Part shown: positions 1 to 9,105 of the stretch, in pieces
How the letters are laid out: every line of letters begins with the position of its first letter
Position numbering within the stretch: the first letter of the stretch is position 1
NCBI GenBank assembly: GCA_947626985.1
Contig: CANQUG010000024.1
Coordinates: 1 to 47,168 of the forward strand
Direction: 5' to 3'
From: an uncultured Lachnospiraceae bacterium
GTDB taxonomy: Bacteria; Bacillota; Clostridia; Lachnospirales; Lachnospiraceae
DNA: 47,168 nucleotides
Program-made: the position numbers and the translations under genes
Notes under the pieces: model-generated
What the model was told of the DNA's origin: nothing
The model's database searches: none
The model's input: the letters and a program-made list of their open reading frames with translations, nothing else

Positions 1-58
1 AAATCTTTATCCGGGCTTAGGATTATATTAGGAATTAAACAATTTTTTCATAAAATAC

Positions 59-110
59 AGCCTGCTTATTTTTGATACCATTCAGGTGTCAGAAATAAGC
101 AGGCTTTTTT
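59..110 (+). terminator. Rho-independent terminator upstream of vanG
   Basis: A 13-bp perfect stem (59-71 with 93-105) has an inner 7-bp stem in its loop (73-79 with 85-91, one G-T pair) and is followed by a run of T at 105-110. It would end transcription entering from the left, so vanG-vanT probably has its own promoter in the next 70 bases. I could not find a convincing one there. Confidence 0.85.
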
Positions 111-183
111 GTATGGAAATTTGCATAGAAAAAGAAAGTGCAATATGTGTAAAGCAGGCACAGGATGAATCGAGGAGGACAAT

Positions 184-1251
184 ATGAATTACCATAAGGA
201 ATCAGAAAAGAAAAGGATAGCCGTCCTGTTTGGCGGCTGTTCACCGGAATACGGCGTTTCACTTCAATCCGCATACGCTGTTGTCAGCAATATGAACACA
301 CAAAAGTATATCCCCGTTCTGATTGGTATTACAAGGCAGGGAGAGTGGTATTTATTCCATGGCGATCGTGAGGAAATCCTTTCCGATACCTGGTATCATT
401 CGGATTTTTGCGTGCCTGTCGCTGTTTCTCCCAGCCATCTGGAACATGCGCTGCTATGTTATCGGGATAATGAAATCAGCACAATCCATATCGACGCCGC
501 GTTTCCTGTTTTGCACGGAAAAAACGGCGAGGACGGTACAGTACAGGGCGTATTTGAGCTTGCGGGTATTCCCGTTATAGGCTGCGGCGTTCTTTCCTCT
601 GCTTTGTGCATGGATAAGGACAGAGCCCACAGTCTTGTAAAAGCTGCCGGCATCACCGTTCCAGAATCACGTGTGCTTAAAAGAAGTATGGATACACAGA
701 CTGTTATATTGCAGGCGGAAGAAATCGGTTATCCGTTGTTTGCAAAACCTGTAAAAGCAGGATCGTCTTTCGGCATCACAAAAGTGTCAGACCGCAGCGC
801 TTTGCCTGCTGCTGTAAAACTGGCTTTTGCGTATGACGACACAGTCATCATTGAGGAAAATATAGACGGCTTTGAAGTTGGCTGCGCTATTATGGGAAAT
901 GATGTTCTGACGATTGGTGAGGTTGATGAAATCGAACTTGCGGACGGATTTTTTGACTTTACAGAGAAATACAGTCTGAAAACCTCCGCGATTCATGTTC
1001 CCGCGAGAATCAGCAGGGAAAAGCGTGAACAGATACAGCTGACGGCGCAAAGAATTTACAGAACTTTAGACTGCCGCGGCTTTGCCCGCGTGGATATGTT
1101 TTTGTCGGCTTCGGGAGAAATCGTGTTTAATGAAGTGAATACGATTCCGGGATTTACCTTGCACAGCCGTTTTCCTGAGATGATGAAAGCCATCGGCGTT
1201 CCGTTTGAGCAAATCATAGAAACGGTGATTGAACAGGCGGTGGAGGCATGA
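184..1251 (+). CDS. vanG: D-alanine:D-serine ligase, VanG type
   Basis: The 355-residue protein is an ATP-grasp ligase that would join D-Ala to D-Ser, giving peptidoglycan precursors with low vancomycin affinity. Visible family landmarks are the N-terminal AVLFGG segment (about 13-18), the FPVLHGKNGEDGT segment (107-119), CMDKDRAH (142-149), KPVKAGSSFGI (188-198) and the C-terminal FNEVNTIPGF. The omega-loop region carries Glu-Lys-Tyr (261-263), as I recall from VanG, rather than the loop of housekeeping D-Ala:D-Ala ligases. The start is set by GAGGAGGA at 172-179. The stop overlaps the vanT start by four bases (ATGA), implying translational coupling. D-Ser specificity is inferred from similarity and from the adjacent racemase. 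A housekeeping Ddl is the less likely alternative. Confidence 0.9.
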   Translation: MNYHKESEKKRIAVLFGGCSPEYGVSLQSAYAVVSNMNTQKYIPVLIGITRQGEWYLFHGDREEILSDTWYHSDFCVPVAVSPSHLEHALLCYRDNEISTIHIDAAFPVLHGKNGEDGTVQGVFELAGIPVIGCGVLSSALCMDKDRAHSLVKAAGITVPESRVLKRSMDTQTVILQAEEIGYPLFAKPVKAGSSFGITKVSDRSALPAAVKLAFAYDDTVIIEENIDGFEVGCAIMGNDVLTIGEVDEIELADGFFDFTEKYSLKTSAIHVPARISREKREQIQLTAQRIYRTLDCRGFARVDMFLSASGEIVFNEVNTIPGFTLHSRFPEMMKAIGVPFEQIIETVIEQAVEA

Positions 1252-3461
1252 AGATGGAATTATTATCACAGAGCGGAGAACGCAGAAGGGAGGACGAGGA
1301 TAATAAACTGTCCGGTGGACTGGATTATTTCAAAGTGATTGCCGCTTTGCTGGTAGTGGCGATACACACTTCGCCATTATCTACGGTTAATGGTACGATT
1401 GATTTTCTGTTTACAGGCATTTTGGCGAGAGCGGCAGTCCCGTTTTTTCTTATGACGACAGGATATTTCCTTCTGCCGCGGTATCTGTTTGAAAAATCCG
1501 GTGATTACCGTCCCTTCCGGCGGTTTATAAAAAAGGAAGTATTTTTGTACGGTACAGCAATCGTTCTTTATCTTCCGATCAATATTTATGCAGGACAGCT
1601 GCAGGGAATCGGCTTTACTGATTTTCTGCGTATGCTTGTATTTGACGGCACATTTTATCACCTCTGGTATCTGCCTGCATCCATATTGGGAGTATTGCTG
1701 CTTGTGTTTGCGGGCCGGAAACTTTCATTTGACGCAGTATTTGCAACTGCTCTGATTTTTTACGGGTTCGGTTTATTGGGCGACAGCTATTATGGGTTTC
1801 TTTCAGATGGCGGTGTATTAGACAGGATTTATCAATCCATGTTTCAGATGTTTTCATATACCAGAAACGGGCTTTTCTATGCGCCCGTTTTCCTCGCCAT
1901 GGGGGCTGGTATAAGGAAAAAATATAAATTGCGCCATGCTGCGGATATTGCCTGCGGATTTATTATTTCTGTTTCACTGATGATTTTTGAAGGACTGACG
2001 CTCAATTATTTAGGCGTACAGCGTCACAACAGTATGTATATTGCTTTGCTGCCTGTGATGTTTTTTCTATTTCAAATGATATTGCGGATAAAAAGGAAGC
2101 CGAAGAAGTCTTTGCGGACTGTTTCAGCCTGCATATATATCATTCACCCGCTGTTTATTGTTTTGATAAGAGGTGCAGCGAAGATTACGCATACAGAACC
2201 ATTATTTATTGAAAACAGCATCGTACACTATCTGGCGGTATGCTTTCTGTCCGTTATTTTTGCTGTCATTATGCAAAAAGTTGTGTTGAATGGGAAGGTA
2301 TTTTATGCAGAGGTCCGTCCGTTCGGAGCGGATAAAACAGCTGCCCGGAAAGGCCGCGCATGGATTGAAATTGACAGAAATAACCTGCGGAAAAATGTCT
2401 GCGCTTTAAGAAGTCTGCTGCCGCCGGAATGTGAGCTTATGCCGGCTGTAAAGGCGAACGCATACGGCCACGGTGCCGTTTTGATTGCAAAGGAATTAAA
2501 TCGGCTGGGAGTCGGATCTTTCTGCGCGGCTACTGTATTAGAGGGAGTCGAACTGCGCCGGGGCGGGGTGAAGGGTGAAATCCTGATCCTGGGTTATACG
2601 CATCCCAAACAGTTTCCGATGCTGCGGAAATACCGTCTGACACAATCTGTCATTGATTTTTCCTACGCGCAGCTGCTGAATTCCTTCGGCAGGAAAATAA
2701 AGGTACACCTGAAAATCGATACCGGGATGCACCGATTGGGAGAACGGGCGGAAAGAATAGAGGATATACGCAAAATTTTCTGTTTTGATAACCTTATGAT
2801 AGAAGGAGTTTTTACCCATCTGTGTGCAGATGAATCAAAATCAGGTCCGGACAGAGACTATACATGGAAACAGATTCATGCTTTTTTTGACGTTATTGCT
2901 GATTTGGAAAAAAGCGGATGCGACTGCGGGAAAGTGCATTTGCTCGCAAGCTACGGCCTGATCAATTATCCGATATATGCGGAGGATTATGTAAGAGTCG
3001 GAATTGCCCTTTATGGGGTTTTAAGCAATCGTACGGATATGGAGAAATGCCCGGTCAGTTTATCTCCTGTTTTTTCTGTAAAAGCGCGGGTTGCTGTCGT
3101 AAAGGATTTATATGCGGGAGAAGCTGCGGGATATGGACTGCAGTATGTGGCTGAAAGCGATCGGAAAATAGCTGTTTTGTCAATCGGATATGCCGACGGT
3201 ATTCCGCGTTCCCTTTCCTGTGGAAACGGAAGAGTTTTGATAAATGGAGCTGCTGTGCCCATTGTGGGGCGGATCTGTATGGATCAGATGATGGCAGACA
3301 TTACAGATATTCCGGATGTGAAAAGCGGGGACGTTGCTGTGGTGATAGGTAAGTCCGGGGAAAAGGAAATCCCTGTCTACGATCTTGCGGAAGAAAGCGG
3401 AACGATCACGAATGAGGTGCTGAGCCGCCTGGGCAGCCGTCTGAACCGGATACTATGTTGA
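1248..3461 (+). CDS. vanT: Membrane-bound serine racemase, VanT type
   Basis: This 737-residue fusion has a membrane half and a racemase half. Residues about 25-350 hold roughly ten hydrophobic segments of the acyltransferase-3 kind, as in VanT, where they are thought to help L-Ser uptake. Residues about 370-737 form an alanine-racemase-like PLP domain with the Schiff-base lysine in VKANAYGHG (Lys402), and a later GYADG and GRICMDQ region. It would supply D-Ser to the VanG ligase. The length is close to known VanT proteins (about 700). The ATG overlaps the vanG stop, with GGAGG just upstream. No vanXY gene lies between the ligase and the racemase, unlike the typical vanG operon order. Confidence in the family is high; activity on Ser rather than Ala is inferred from the fusion and its neighbour. 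Confidence 0.92.
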   Translation: MKMELLSQSGERRREDEDNKLSGGLDYFKVIAALLVVAIHTSPLSTVNGTIDFLFTGILARAAVPFFLMTTGYFLLPRYLFEKSGDYRPFRRFIKKEVFLYGTAIVLYLPINIYAGQLQGIGFTDFLRMLVFDGTFYHLWYLPASILGVLLLVFAGRKLSFDAVFATALIFYGFGLLGDSYYGFLSDGGVLDRIYQSMFQMFSYTRNGLFYAPVFLAMGAGIRKKYKLRHAADIACGFIISVSLMIFEGLTLNYLGVQRHNSMYIALLPVMFFLFQMILRIKRKPKKSLRTVSACIYIIHPLFIVLIRGAAKITHTEPLFIENSIVHYLAVCFLSVIFAVIMQKVVLNGKVFYAEVRPFGADKTAARKGRAWIEIDRNNLRKNVCALRSLLPPECELMPAVKANAYGHGAVLIAKELNRLGVGSFCAATVLEGVELRRGGVKGEILILGYTHPKQFPMLRKYRLTQSVIDFSYAQLLNSFGRKIKVHLKIDTGMHRLGERAERIEDIRKIFCFDNLMIEGVFTHLCADESKSGPDRDYTWKQIHAFFDVIADLEKSGCDCGKVHLLASYGLINYPIYAEDYVRVGIALYGVLSNRTDMEKCPVSLSPVFSVKARVAVVKDLYAGEAAGYGLQYVAESDRKIAVLSIGYADGIPRSLSCGNGRVLINGAAVPIVGRICMDQMMADITDIPDVKSGDVAVVIGKSGEKEIPVYDLAEESGTITNEVLSRLGSRLNRILC

Positions 3462-3648
3462 TTTGAACCTTTATTTTTCTGGCGGACGGGAGAGATAACA
3501 TGAAAGTCTTTAAATATAGCATTCCGATTTCATTTGATTTCGTATAATGGTTATACTAATGATTGTTCTGTATTAAGAAAGTAAGCTTATCCCCGGTATT
3601 TCAGGGATTTATGTAACTTTATTGAAAAGTTCAGATTTTAACGAAGAC

Positions 3649-3686
3649 AAAAAAATCCGGCTGCGATCACTGCAGCTAGATTTTTT
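3649..3686. terminator. Bidirectional terminator after vanT
   Basis: A-rich and T-rich arms (AAAAATC and GATTTTTT) bracket a GCTGC/GCAGC stem at 3660-3664 and 3672-3676. The symmetrical A/T tracts let it end both vanT (+) and the small minus-strand gene that stops at 3741. The 3462-3648 stretch has no supported gene; it holds only a 15-codon open frame at 3500-3547. Confidence 0.75.
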
Positions 3687-3740
3687 ACGACTTTTTTAAA
3701 CACGCGGCCAAACATCCTGCAGAGGAAGACCCCGTTATCC

Positions 3741-4043
3741 TCAATATTCTTTTGTAAAACGTTCTTCCTCCGGATATTCCACCTTTTTCACCTTGTAACA
3801 TATAAGTTTATATATGACAAGCACGATCAAAGCGTAAATGCCTGCCAGGATATAATTTTCCGTCAGCATATAAGTTCCGCCTGTACCAAGAATACACCCA
3901 ACCACGGTAATTGAAAAAGCATTTTGTCCGACGACAGCTTTTCTCGTTACGATCAGCTTTCGTTCCAATACCGTCAGTACAAGTCCAAAGATCGATATCA
4001 ACAGTCCTAAAATAAATGGCAAAATATTGTCGACCGCTATCAT
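3741..4043 (-). CDS. Small hypothetical membrane protein
   Basis: A 100-residue protein of no family I recognise. Three hydrophobic stretches are visible (about 8-27, 43-62 and 66-88), followed by a charged, Glu/Lys-rich cytoplasmic-looking tail. The start is supported by AGGAGG just upstream on the minus strand and by a TTGTAT-17 bp-TATAAT promoter at 4116-4144. It has its own promoter and a terminator, so it appears to be a monocistronic unit. Its position between vanT and the Bce-type module could mean an envelope role, but nothing in the sequence shows one. Confidence 0.7.
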   Translation of the reverse strand: MIAVDNILPFILGLLISIFGLVLTVLERKLIVTRKAVVGQNAFSITVVGCILGTGGTYMLTENYILAGIYALIVLVIYKLICYKVKKVEYPEEERFTKEY

Positions 4044-4115
4044 ACTTCAGTCCTCCTTCCTGTTTATGGGTATAAGGTTTTCTGTTTTTCAGCTGCATCA
4101 GGAACGGTTTTGTAT

Positions 4116-4144
4116 ATTATACACTATGAATTTTCAGAATACAA
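4116..4144 (-). promoter_or_regulatory. Promoter of the small membrane protein gene
   Basis: Read on the minus strand, TTGTAT (4139-4144) and TATAAT (4116-4121) are separated by 17 bp, about 75 bases upstream of the ATG. The -10 element is a full consensus match. Confidence 0.65.
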
Positions 4145-4282
4145 GACTTAAATTTGATCAATTTTCAGCCTGTAATATTGTGACCTTTTTGAGTTTCCGA
4201 TGCAAATGCAGTGGAATTTTTCGAGATTTTTGAGCGCGGCATTCCGGGCGGGTCCGGCTTCACGGAACAGAAAATGGGTTTT

Positions 4283-6256
4283 TCATTTCCGGAACCGCTT
4301 TGGAAGCACATTCCTCTTCAGGCTGGTATAGGCCAGCAGGATATAGATTCCATAGATCAGAAAAAATACCCCCAGAGAGATCGCTGTGACAGCCGCCGGA
4401 CTGCTGATTCCCACCATGACTCCCGGTTCCGGCTGATAACACAGCTTCAGGATAAAAGGAACAGAGATCAGCACTGCCGGAACAGCGGGCATAGTATAGT
4501 AGACGGCAAACTGGTTTCGCAGGGCCCGGGCCATATCCCGCTGGTCCATGCCCAGCTTGCGCAGAAGCACGAACTGGCGCCGGTAGCGGTCTGTTTCGCT
4601 GAGCTGCTGGATCGTCAGGATCGCGGCGGCGGTCATGGTGAGGGCGAGCGCTATATAGAACAGAGGAAACACGAGCAGTAATATCTGCATGGCCGCCATG
4701 TTTTCTTCGTTCGCCCTGGTATCGACAAATACGTAACCCAGGGGGTCTGTCTCTTCATCATAGTCCTGGTCGGACATATCGGACAGGACAGCCAGCTGCG
4801 CTTCCGTCACCGGCTCCGCCGTTTTGGCGGCATAGGCCGTGTGGTGAATCTCCAGTCCGTCTGCCGTTTCGTCCGGGATTACCAGAATATAATCCCTGCC
4901 ATTGGTCATATCGTAGAAACCCTGACTGAGATGCTCGGTATGAATGCTTCCCGCTGTCAGGGATATCCCGTTTAGGGAGAGGGTTCCGTCATAGCTGCGC
5001 AGTGGTTCCTCCAGAAAGGATTTACAGTGGATCAGATATTTCCCCGGCTCCGGCTCCACAGCCGGATAACCCGCCATCGTCCGCAGCATGGCATAATCGC
5101 TGAAACGAAGAACGGGGTCGGAATCATATTCATAATTGTCATGAGCGGTGTGTTCACAGATGTAGTCCATAACCTGAGTGCTGCCGCTCAGGAAGATCCG
5201 GTACAAAAGAGACTGTTCAACCGGAATATTCTCCGCAATATAAACCAGATATGGGGTGAAATCCTTTTTTTCGCCTTCAGCGGAAAGATAGAGATCAAAA
5301 CAGGCGTTGTCTGCAGCCCGGCTTCTGGTAAGTCCGTTTATCATAAAACCGCTGCCTTCCGTGAGAAGCGTGGCGGTAAAGATCAGGGAAATCACCGCCA
5401 TGGCAATGCCCATTGTAGCCAGTTTGGCCGTCAGGGTACGGAAAACCAGCAGATTCTGCCCCTGATATTTTCTGAAGGGATGTCTGTCAAAAAAGGCAGG
5501 GACGCCGGAAGCGAAGCTTAAGAAGAAGCCGAACAGGAAAAAAATGATACATTCCGCGCCGATAAGGCCGGCTGCCGTGCCGCCTGTCATGAGCAGGCAG
5601 GTTCCGATTACGCCCGATACAATGGATATGAGAAATAGTTTGCGCCGCCCTTTTCCCGTCTGAATGACCGCGTCTTCATTCTGCTTTTCATAATAGATCA
5701 GATCATAGATTTTCATCCTGCGGATGAGTTTGCGGTTTTTCTGGAGAGCGTAAAGATAAATAGCGGAAAGATAAAGGGCAGTCAGCAGGACGGATGGAAC
5801 GGAAAGCGTCAGAGCAAAGCGGTACGGCAATCCGAACAGGGACATCACAACAGCTCGCAGAGCCTGATAAAGCAGTCCGCCCAGAGCGACGCCAAAGAAC
5901 AGACTGACAACGCCTGCCGCCAGATTTTCCAGAAAGAAAAGCTGCGCCACCTGATTGTTCGTGATGCCGCATAAGATGTACAGTCCCAGTTCCCGACTGC
6001 GCCTTGTCAGCATGAATCGGGTGGAATAGGACACCAGCCATCCGAAGATACAGACGACCACAATGCTGGCAAAGACGATCACCAGAGGCAGCGAATCCAG
6101 TCCCTGGGCCAGCTGCCGCACCTCGTTTGAAAATGCCAGCCCGTTGAACACATAAATGAGTGCAGAGGCCATCACCATCGTGACGAAATAAATGAGGTAA
6201 TCCCGCGCCTGCCGCCGGGCATTGCGCAGGGACAGCTTAAAATACGTCACTGACAT
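4283..6256 (-). CDS. BceB-type ABC transporter permease (FtsX family)
   Basis: This 657-residue protein is the membrane part of a peptide-antibiotic detoxification ABC transporter. The first hydrophobic segment is at about 16-38, more follow in the first 300 residues, then a large hydrophilic, presumably extracellular domain of about 200 residues, and a final cluster of membrane segments. This is the BceB layout. I chose the ATG at 6256 because GGGAGGTG precedes it directly; it overlaps the ATPase gene's end by 20 bases. The open frame extends further upstream, but only as an out-of-frame shadow of that gene. It would work with the ATPase and signal flux to the intramembrane-type kinase encoded upstream. 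The drug recognised cannot be read from sequence; bacitracin-like peptides or lantibiotics are typical for the family. Confidence 0.88.
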   Translation of the reverse strand: MSVTYFKLSLRNARRQARDYLIYFVTMVMASALIYVFNGLAFSNEVRQLAQGLDSLPLVIVFASIVVVCIFGWLVSYSTRFMLTRRSRELGLYILCGITNNQVAQLFFLENLAAGVVSLFFGVALGGLLYQALRAVVMSLFGLPYRFALTLSVPSVLLTALYLSAIYLYALQKNRKLIRRMKIYDLIYYEKQNEDAVIQTGKGRRKLFLISIVSGVIGTCLLMTGGTAAGLIGAECIIFFLFGFFLSFASGVPAFFDRHPFRKYQGQNLLVFRTLTAKLATMGIAMAVISLIFTATLLTEGSGFMINGLTRSRAADNACFDLYLSAEGEKKDFTPYLVYIAENIPVEQSLLYRIFLSGSTQVMDYICEHTAHDNYEYDSDPVLRFSDYAMLRTMAGYPAVEPEPGKYLIHCKSFLEEPLRSYDGTLSLNGISLTAGSIHTEHLSQGFYDMTNGRDYILVIPDETADGLEIHHTAYAAKTAEPVTEAQLAVLSDMSDQDYDEETDPLGYVFVDTRANEENMAAMQILLLVFPLFYIALALTMTAAAILTIQQLSETDRYRRQFVLLRKLGMDQRDMARALRNQFAVYYTMPAVPAVLISVPFILKLCYQPEPGVMVGISSPAAVTAISLGVFFLIYGIYILLAYTSLKRNVLPKRFRK

Positions 6257-6995
6257 CACCTCCCAGCGCAGCCAGCACATCCAGAATCTCATGATAGAAC
6301 ACGGCTCTTCCACGGTCTCCCCGAAGAAGTTCGTTAAAAACCCGGCCGTCCTTGAGGAAAAGCACCCGGTCTGCATAGCTGGCACTGTAGGCATCGTGGG
6401 TGACCATAAGGATTGTGGCTTTCATGTCCCGGTTCATGGCGGACATGATCTCCAGCAGGTTTTTGGACGCTTTGGAATCCAGCGCTCCCGTGGGTTCGTC
6501 GGCCAGAAGAAGCGACTGTCCCGCCACCATGGCGCGGGCGCAGGCGGTCCGCTGTTTCTGCCCGCCGGAAATCTGGTAGGGAAATTTGGAAAGGATATCC
6601 GCAATCCCCAGTTTCCCGGCTGCTTCCCGCACCCGCTCCTGCACTGTTTTTGCGTCGGTGTGATTCAGAGCCAGCGCCAGACCGATATTTTCCTCAACCG
6701 TCAGCGTATCCAGCAGATTAAAGTCCTGGAATACAAAGCCCAGACGTTCCCGCCGGAACTTTGCCAGGGCGTCTTCGGACAGGTCGGCGATATTCACACC
6801 GTCCATCAGAATTTTCCCCGCGCTGACCGTATCAATGGTGGAAATGCAGTTGAGCAGCGTGGTTTTTCCGCTGCCGGATGCGCCCATGATGACAAGAAAC
6901 TCTCCGTCCGCCACATCAAAACTCACCCGGTCCAAAGCCCTGGTGACGTTGTTTCTGCTCCCATAGTATTTTTCGATGTTCTGTACCTGAAGCAT
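6237..6995 (-). CDS. BceA-type ABC transporter ATP-binding protein
   Basis: A 252-residue nucleotide-binding subunit of the MacB/BceA kind. Visible motifs are Walker A GASGSGKTT (about 40-48), the Q-loop region FVFQDFNLL, the signature ISGGQKQR, Walker B LLLADEPTGALDS and the switch His in VTHD. The start at 6995 is set by AAGGGGG upstream; a longer frame to 7118 lacks conserved sequence and an obvious ribosome site. It lies 76 bases after the kinase gene and overlaps the permease start, so both halves of the transporter are probably made together. Confidence 0.92.
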   Translation of the reverse strand: MLQVQNIEKYYGSRNNVTRALDRVSFDVADGEFLVIMGASGSGKTTLLNCISTIDTVSAGKILMDGVNIADLSEDALAKFRRERLGFVFQDFNLLDTLTVEENIGLALALNHTDAKTVQERVREAAGKLGIADILSKFPYQISGGQKQRTACARAMVAGQSLLLADEPTGALDSKASKNLLEIMSAMNRDMKATILMVTHDAYSASYADRVLFLKDGRVFNELLRGDRGRAVFYHEILDVLAALGGDVSDVF

Positions 6996-7071
6996 GGTAA
7001 AGCCCCCTTTCTGATGAAACCATGCTACACCAGAAGGGGCGGCGCATGTATCGGATTGATATTGATTTTCC

Positions 7072-8082
7072 TTACAATTTTGAAAGGTTTCCCTTTGACG
7101 GGAACATGAGAGCCGCACAGGTTCCCGCGCCCTCCTCTGAGGTCAGACGAATGTCCAGATTCAGAAAACCGGACAGTTTTTTGCACAGATACAGTCCCAT
7201 CCCTGTGGCCCCGCCCCGTGCCCGTCCATTGGAGCCGGTGAAGCCCCGGTCAAACACCCGGGGCAGTTCATGGGCCGGAATACCGATCCCGTTATCCCGG
7301 ACAGTGAGCTGAGTCTGCGTTCCGAGAGGCTTTGCGGAGATGGTTATGACCGGATTTTCCCCATGATAGCGTGCGGCATTCTGCAGCAGCTGCCCGAGAA
7401 TAAAGACGGCCCATTTCTTATCGGTAAAGACCTGACAGTCCAGTCCCTGGGTTTCAATTCTGATCCCGTTTTGCAGAAGCAGGGTCCGGTGATTTTCCAC
7501 CGTCTGAGAAACGATTTCGGACAGGAGAATCTGCCGGATCACGCAGTCGCACTCCGGGCTGTCCGCGCGGGCATAGAACAGAGCCCTCTCAATATGGGTC
7601 TCAATCTGCGCCAGTTCATACTCCAGTTTCCGCCGGGACTGTCCGTCCAGCTGGCGGCAGACAAGCCGGGCGGCGGTAATCGGGGCCTTGACCTCGTGAA
7701 CCCAGCTTTCTACATATTCCCGGTATTCCCGCTGCGCCGCTTTTGCGTCGGATACCGCGCTGATCATCGCCTGGCCCGCGCGGCGCATCAGGTCAAAAAG
7801 ACAGCGTTCATAAAGACTGTCTGCGGCGGGGACGCATTCGGTGAACAGATATTTTTCGTCGAGATTTTCCAGAATGCTTTCCAGTTCCGTCAGGCGGGAA
7901 CGCCGGCGTATATAATCCCAGGCCTGTACAGTCAGGAAAATCGGCAGCAGGATCAGCAGCAGGATGATTAGAACGCCGGTCTGTGTCCCTGTTGCAAAGA
8001 GGAAAAGAGCCGCCGCCGCGAAGCAGGCGGACCAGAGGATGATCCTGCCCAGCCGGTCTGATAAAAAGCTTCCAAATGTCAT
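7072..8082 (-). CDS. BceS-type intramembrane-sensing histidine kinase
   Basis: A 336-residue kinase with two closely spaced membrane helices (about 13-31 and 35-53) and almost no extracellular loop, the hallmark of BceS-like kinases, which sense through their partner transporter. The phospho-acceptor is His129 in SWVHEVKAPI. The ATPase part shows an N-box (LLQNAARYH), DNGIGIP and a GMGLYLCKKL segment. Its start overlaps the regulator's stop by four bases. Established knowledge of the family says such kinases respond to transporter activity rather than directly to drug. That this pair does so is inferred from gene order. Confidence 0.9.
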   Translation of the reverse strand: MTFGSFLSDRLGRIILWSACFAAAALFLFATGTQTGVLIILLLILLPIFLTVQAWDYIRRRSRLTELESILENLDEKYLFTECVPAADSLYERCLFDLMRRAGQAMISAVSDAKAAQREYREYVESWVHEVKAPITAARLVCRQLDGQSRRKLEYELAQIETHIERALFYARADSPECDCVIRQILLSEIVSQTVENHRTLLLQNGIRIETQGLDCQVFTDKKWAVFILGQLLQNAARYHGENPVITISAKPLGTQTQLTVRDNGIGIPAHELPRVFDRGFTGSNGRARGGATGMGLYLCKKLSGFLNLDIRLTSEEGAGTCAALMFPSKGNLSKL

Positions 8083-8747
8083 AGCTGATACCCCATTCCC
8101 CTGCGTGTCCTGATCAGGTCAGGCAGGCCCAGTTCGGCCAGTTTTCCGCGCAGCCGCGTCATGTTAACGCTTAAAGTGTTGTCGTCGATGTAAATCTGGC
8201 TGTCCCACAGCGCGTCAAGCAGATCGGCACGGGAAACGATCTGCCCGGTATGGGCCATCAGACAGGCCATAATCTGCAGTTCATTCCTGGTAAGCTCCAC
8301 CGTTTTTTCCGCTGACGCCAGGGTTCCTTTTGTCAGACTCAGGCGCACTCCCGCAGCCTCCAGGGTGTCCGTGTGTTCGGATGTGCCGCCGCTGCGGCGC
8401 AGAACGGCTCTGATCCTGGCCAGCAGCACGGGAACGCTGTACGGTTTTGTAATGTAGTCGTCTCCGCCCAGGCTCAGCGCCCGCACTTCATCCAGTCCCG
8501 AATCCCGGCTTGTGACAAAGATTACCGGCGCCGAAACGGTTTTTCGCAGGGCAGCGCACAGCAAAAAGCCGTCCTGCCCCGGCAGACCGATGTCCAGAAG
8601 AATAAGATCAGGATGTTTCTGTATTGCCTGATCTGCAATCGTGCCGAAATCTGTGACCGGGAGCGGTTCATATCCTTCATTATCCAGCAGCAGCGCAAGC
8701 TCATCCCTGACCATCGGGTCATCTTCAATAATCATGATTTTCTGCAT
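8079..8747 (-). CDS. BceR-type OmpR/PhoB-family response regulator
   Basis: A 222-residue response regulator. The receiver domain (1-115) has the acidic pair IIEDD (7-10), phospho-acceptor Asp52 in LLLDIGLPG, the conserved Thr/Ser of VIFVTS and Lys in DDYITKPYS. The winged-helix DNA-binding domain (about 125-220) ends with a typical IRTRRGMGYQL segment. It would activate the downstream transporter genes. It is the first gene of the minus-strand module and follows a strong promoter. The ribosome site is poor (AGGATGG well upstream), so translation may be modest. Confidence 0.92.
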   Translation of the reverse strand: MQKIMIIEDDPMVRDELALLLDNEGYEPLPVTDFGTIADQAIQKHPDLILLDIGLPGQDGFLLCAALRKTVSAPVIFVTSRDSGLDEVRALSLGGDDYITKPYSVPVLLARIRAVLRRSGGTSEHTDTLEAAGVRLSLTKGTLASAEKTVELTRNELQIMACLMAHTGQIVSRADLLDALWDSQIYIDDNTLSVNMTRLRGKLAELGLPDLIRTRRGMGYQL

Positions 8748-8782
8748 TTTTCATTACCATCCTGTTGGGTTTCTGTCAAATC

Positions 8783-8811
8783 ATTATAGTTGTTTATTCG
8801 GACAAAGACAA
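8783..8811 (-). promoter_or_regulatory. Promoter of the BceRSAB-type module
   Basis: On the minus strand, TTGTCT (8806-8811) and a perfect TATAAT (8783-8788) are 17 bp apart, about 35 bases before the regulator ATG. The rest of the 8748-9105 gap holds the divergent promoter for mntA and no gene I can support. Confidence 0.7.
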
Positions 8812-8931
8812 TAATGTGATGTAACTTTTGCGGGACTTTGTCTGCGGTCTGTAACCTCCGGCAGTTTTGCCGCCTGAACAGGAGCGCCGCGAAGGGAGCA
8901 ACTGTCATTGCCACAAAATTTCACATTGAAT

Positions 8932-8959
8932 TTTACGCAAAATTTATATATAGTATAAT
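8932..8959 (+). promoter_or_regulatory. Possible promoter of mntA-hepT
   Basis: TTTACG (8932-8937) and TATAAT (8954-8959) are separated by 16 bp in an A/T-rich stretch. The leader to the mntA ATG would be about 140 bases, long for such a pair. Confidence 0.45.
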
Positions 8960-9105
8960 GAGAAAAAAGTTATGGAAGAAATTTATTGAGGCGAAGAATT
9001 TACTTGTGTCCGGTTTAAGAAACTATAATGAAGTTTTGAAGAGAAAAAGCTGTTCATCAGTTAAAAATATGCGAAGGGCTTGATATTATAGGAAGGAGTC
9101 CAATA

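Noticed and set aside
3500-3547. 15-codon frame with GGGAGAG upstream after vanT
   Set aside because: Too short, no family resemblance, and it lies between vanT and a terminator with no promoter I can support.
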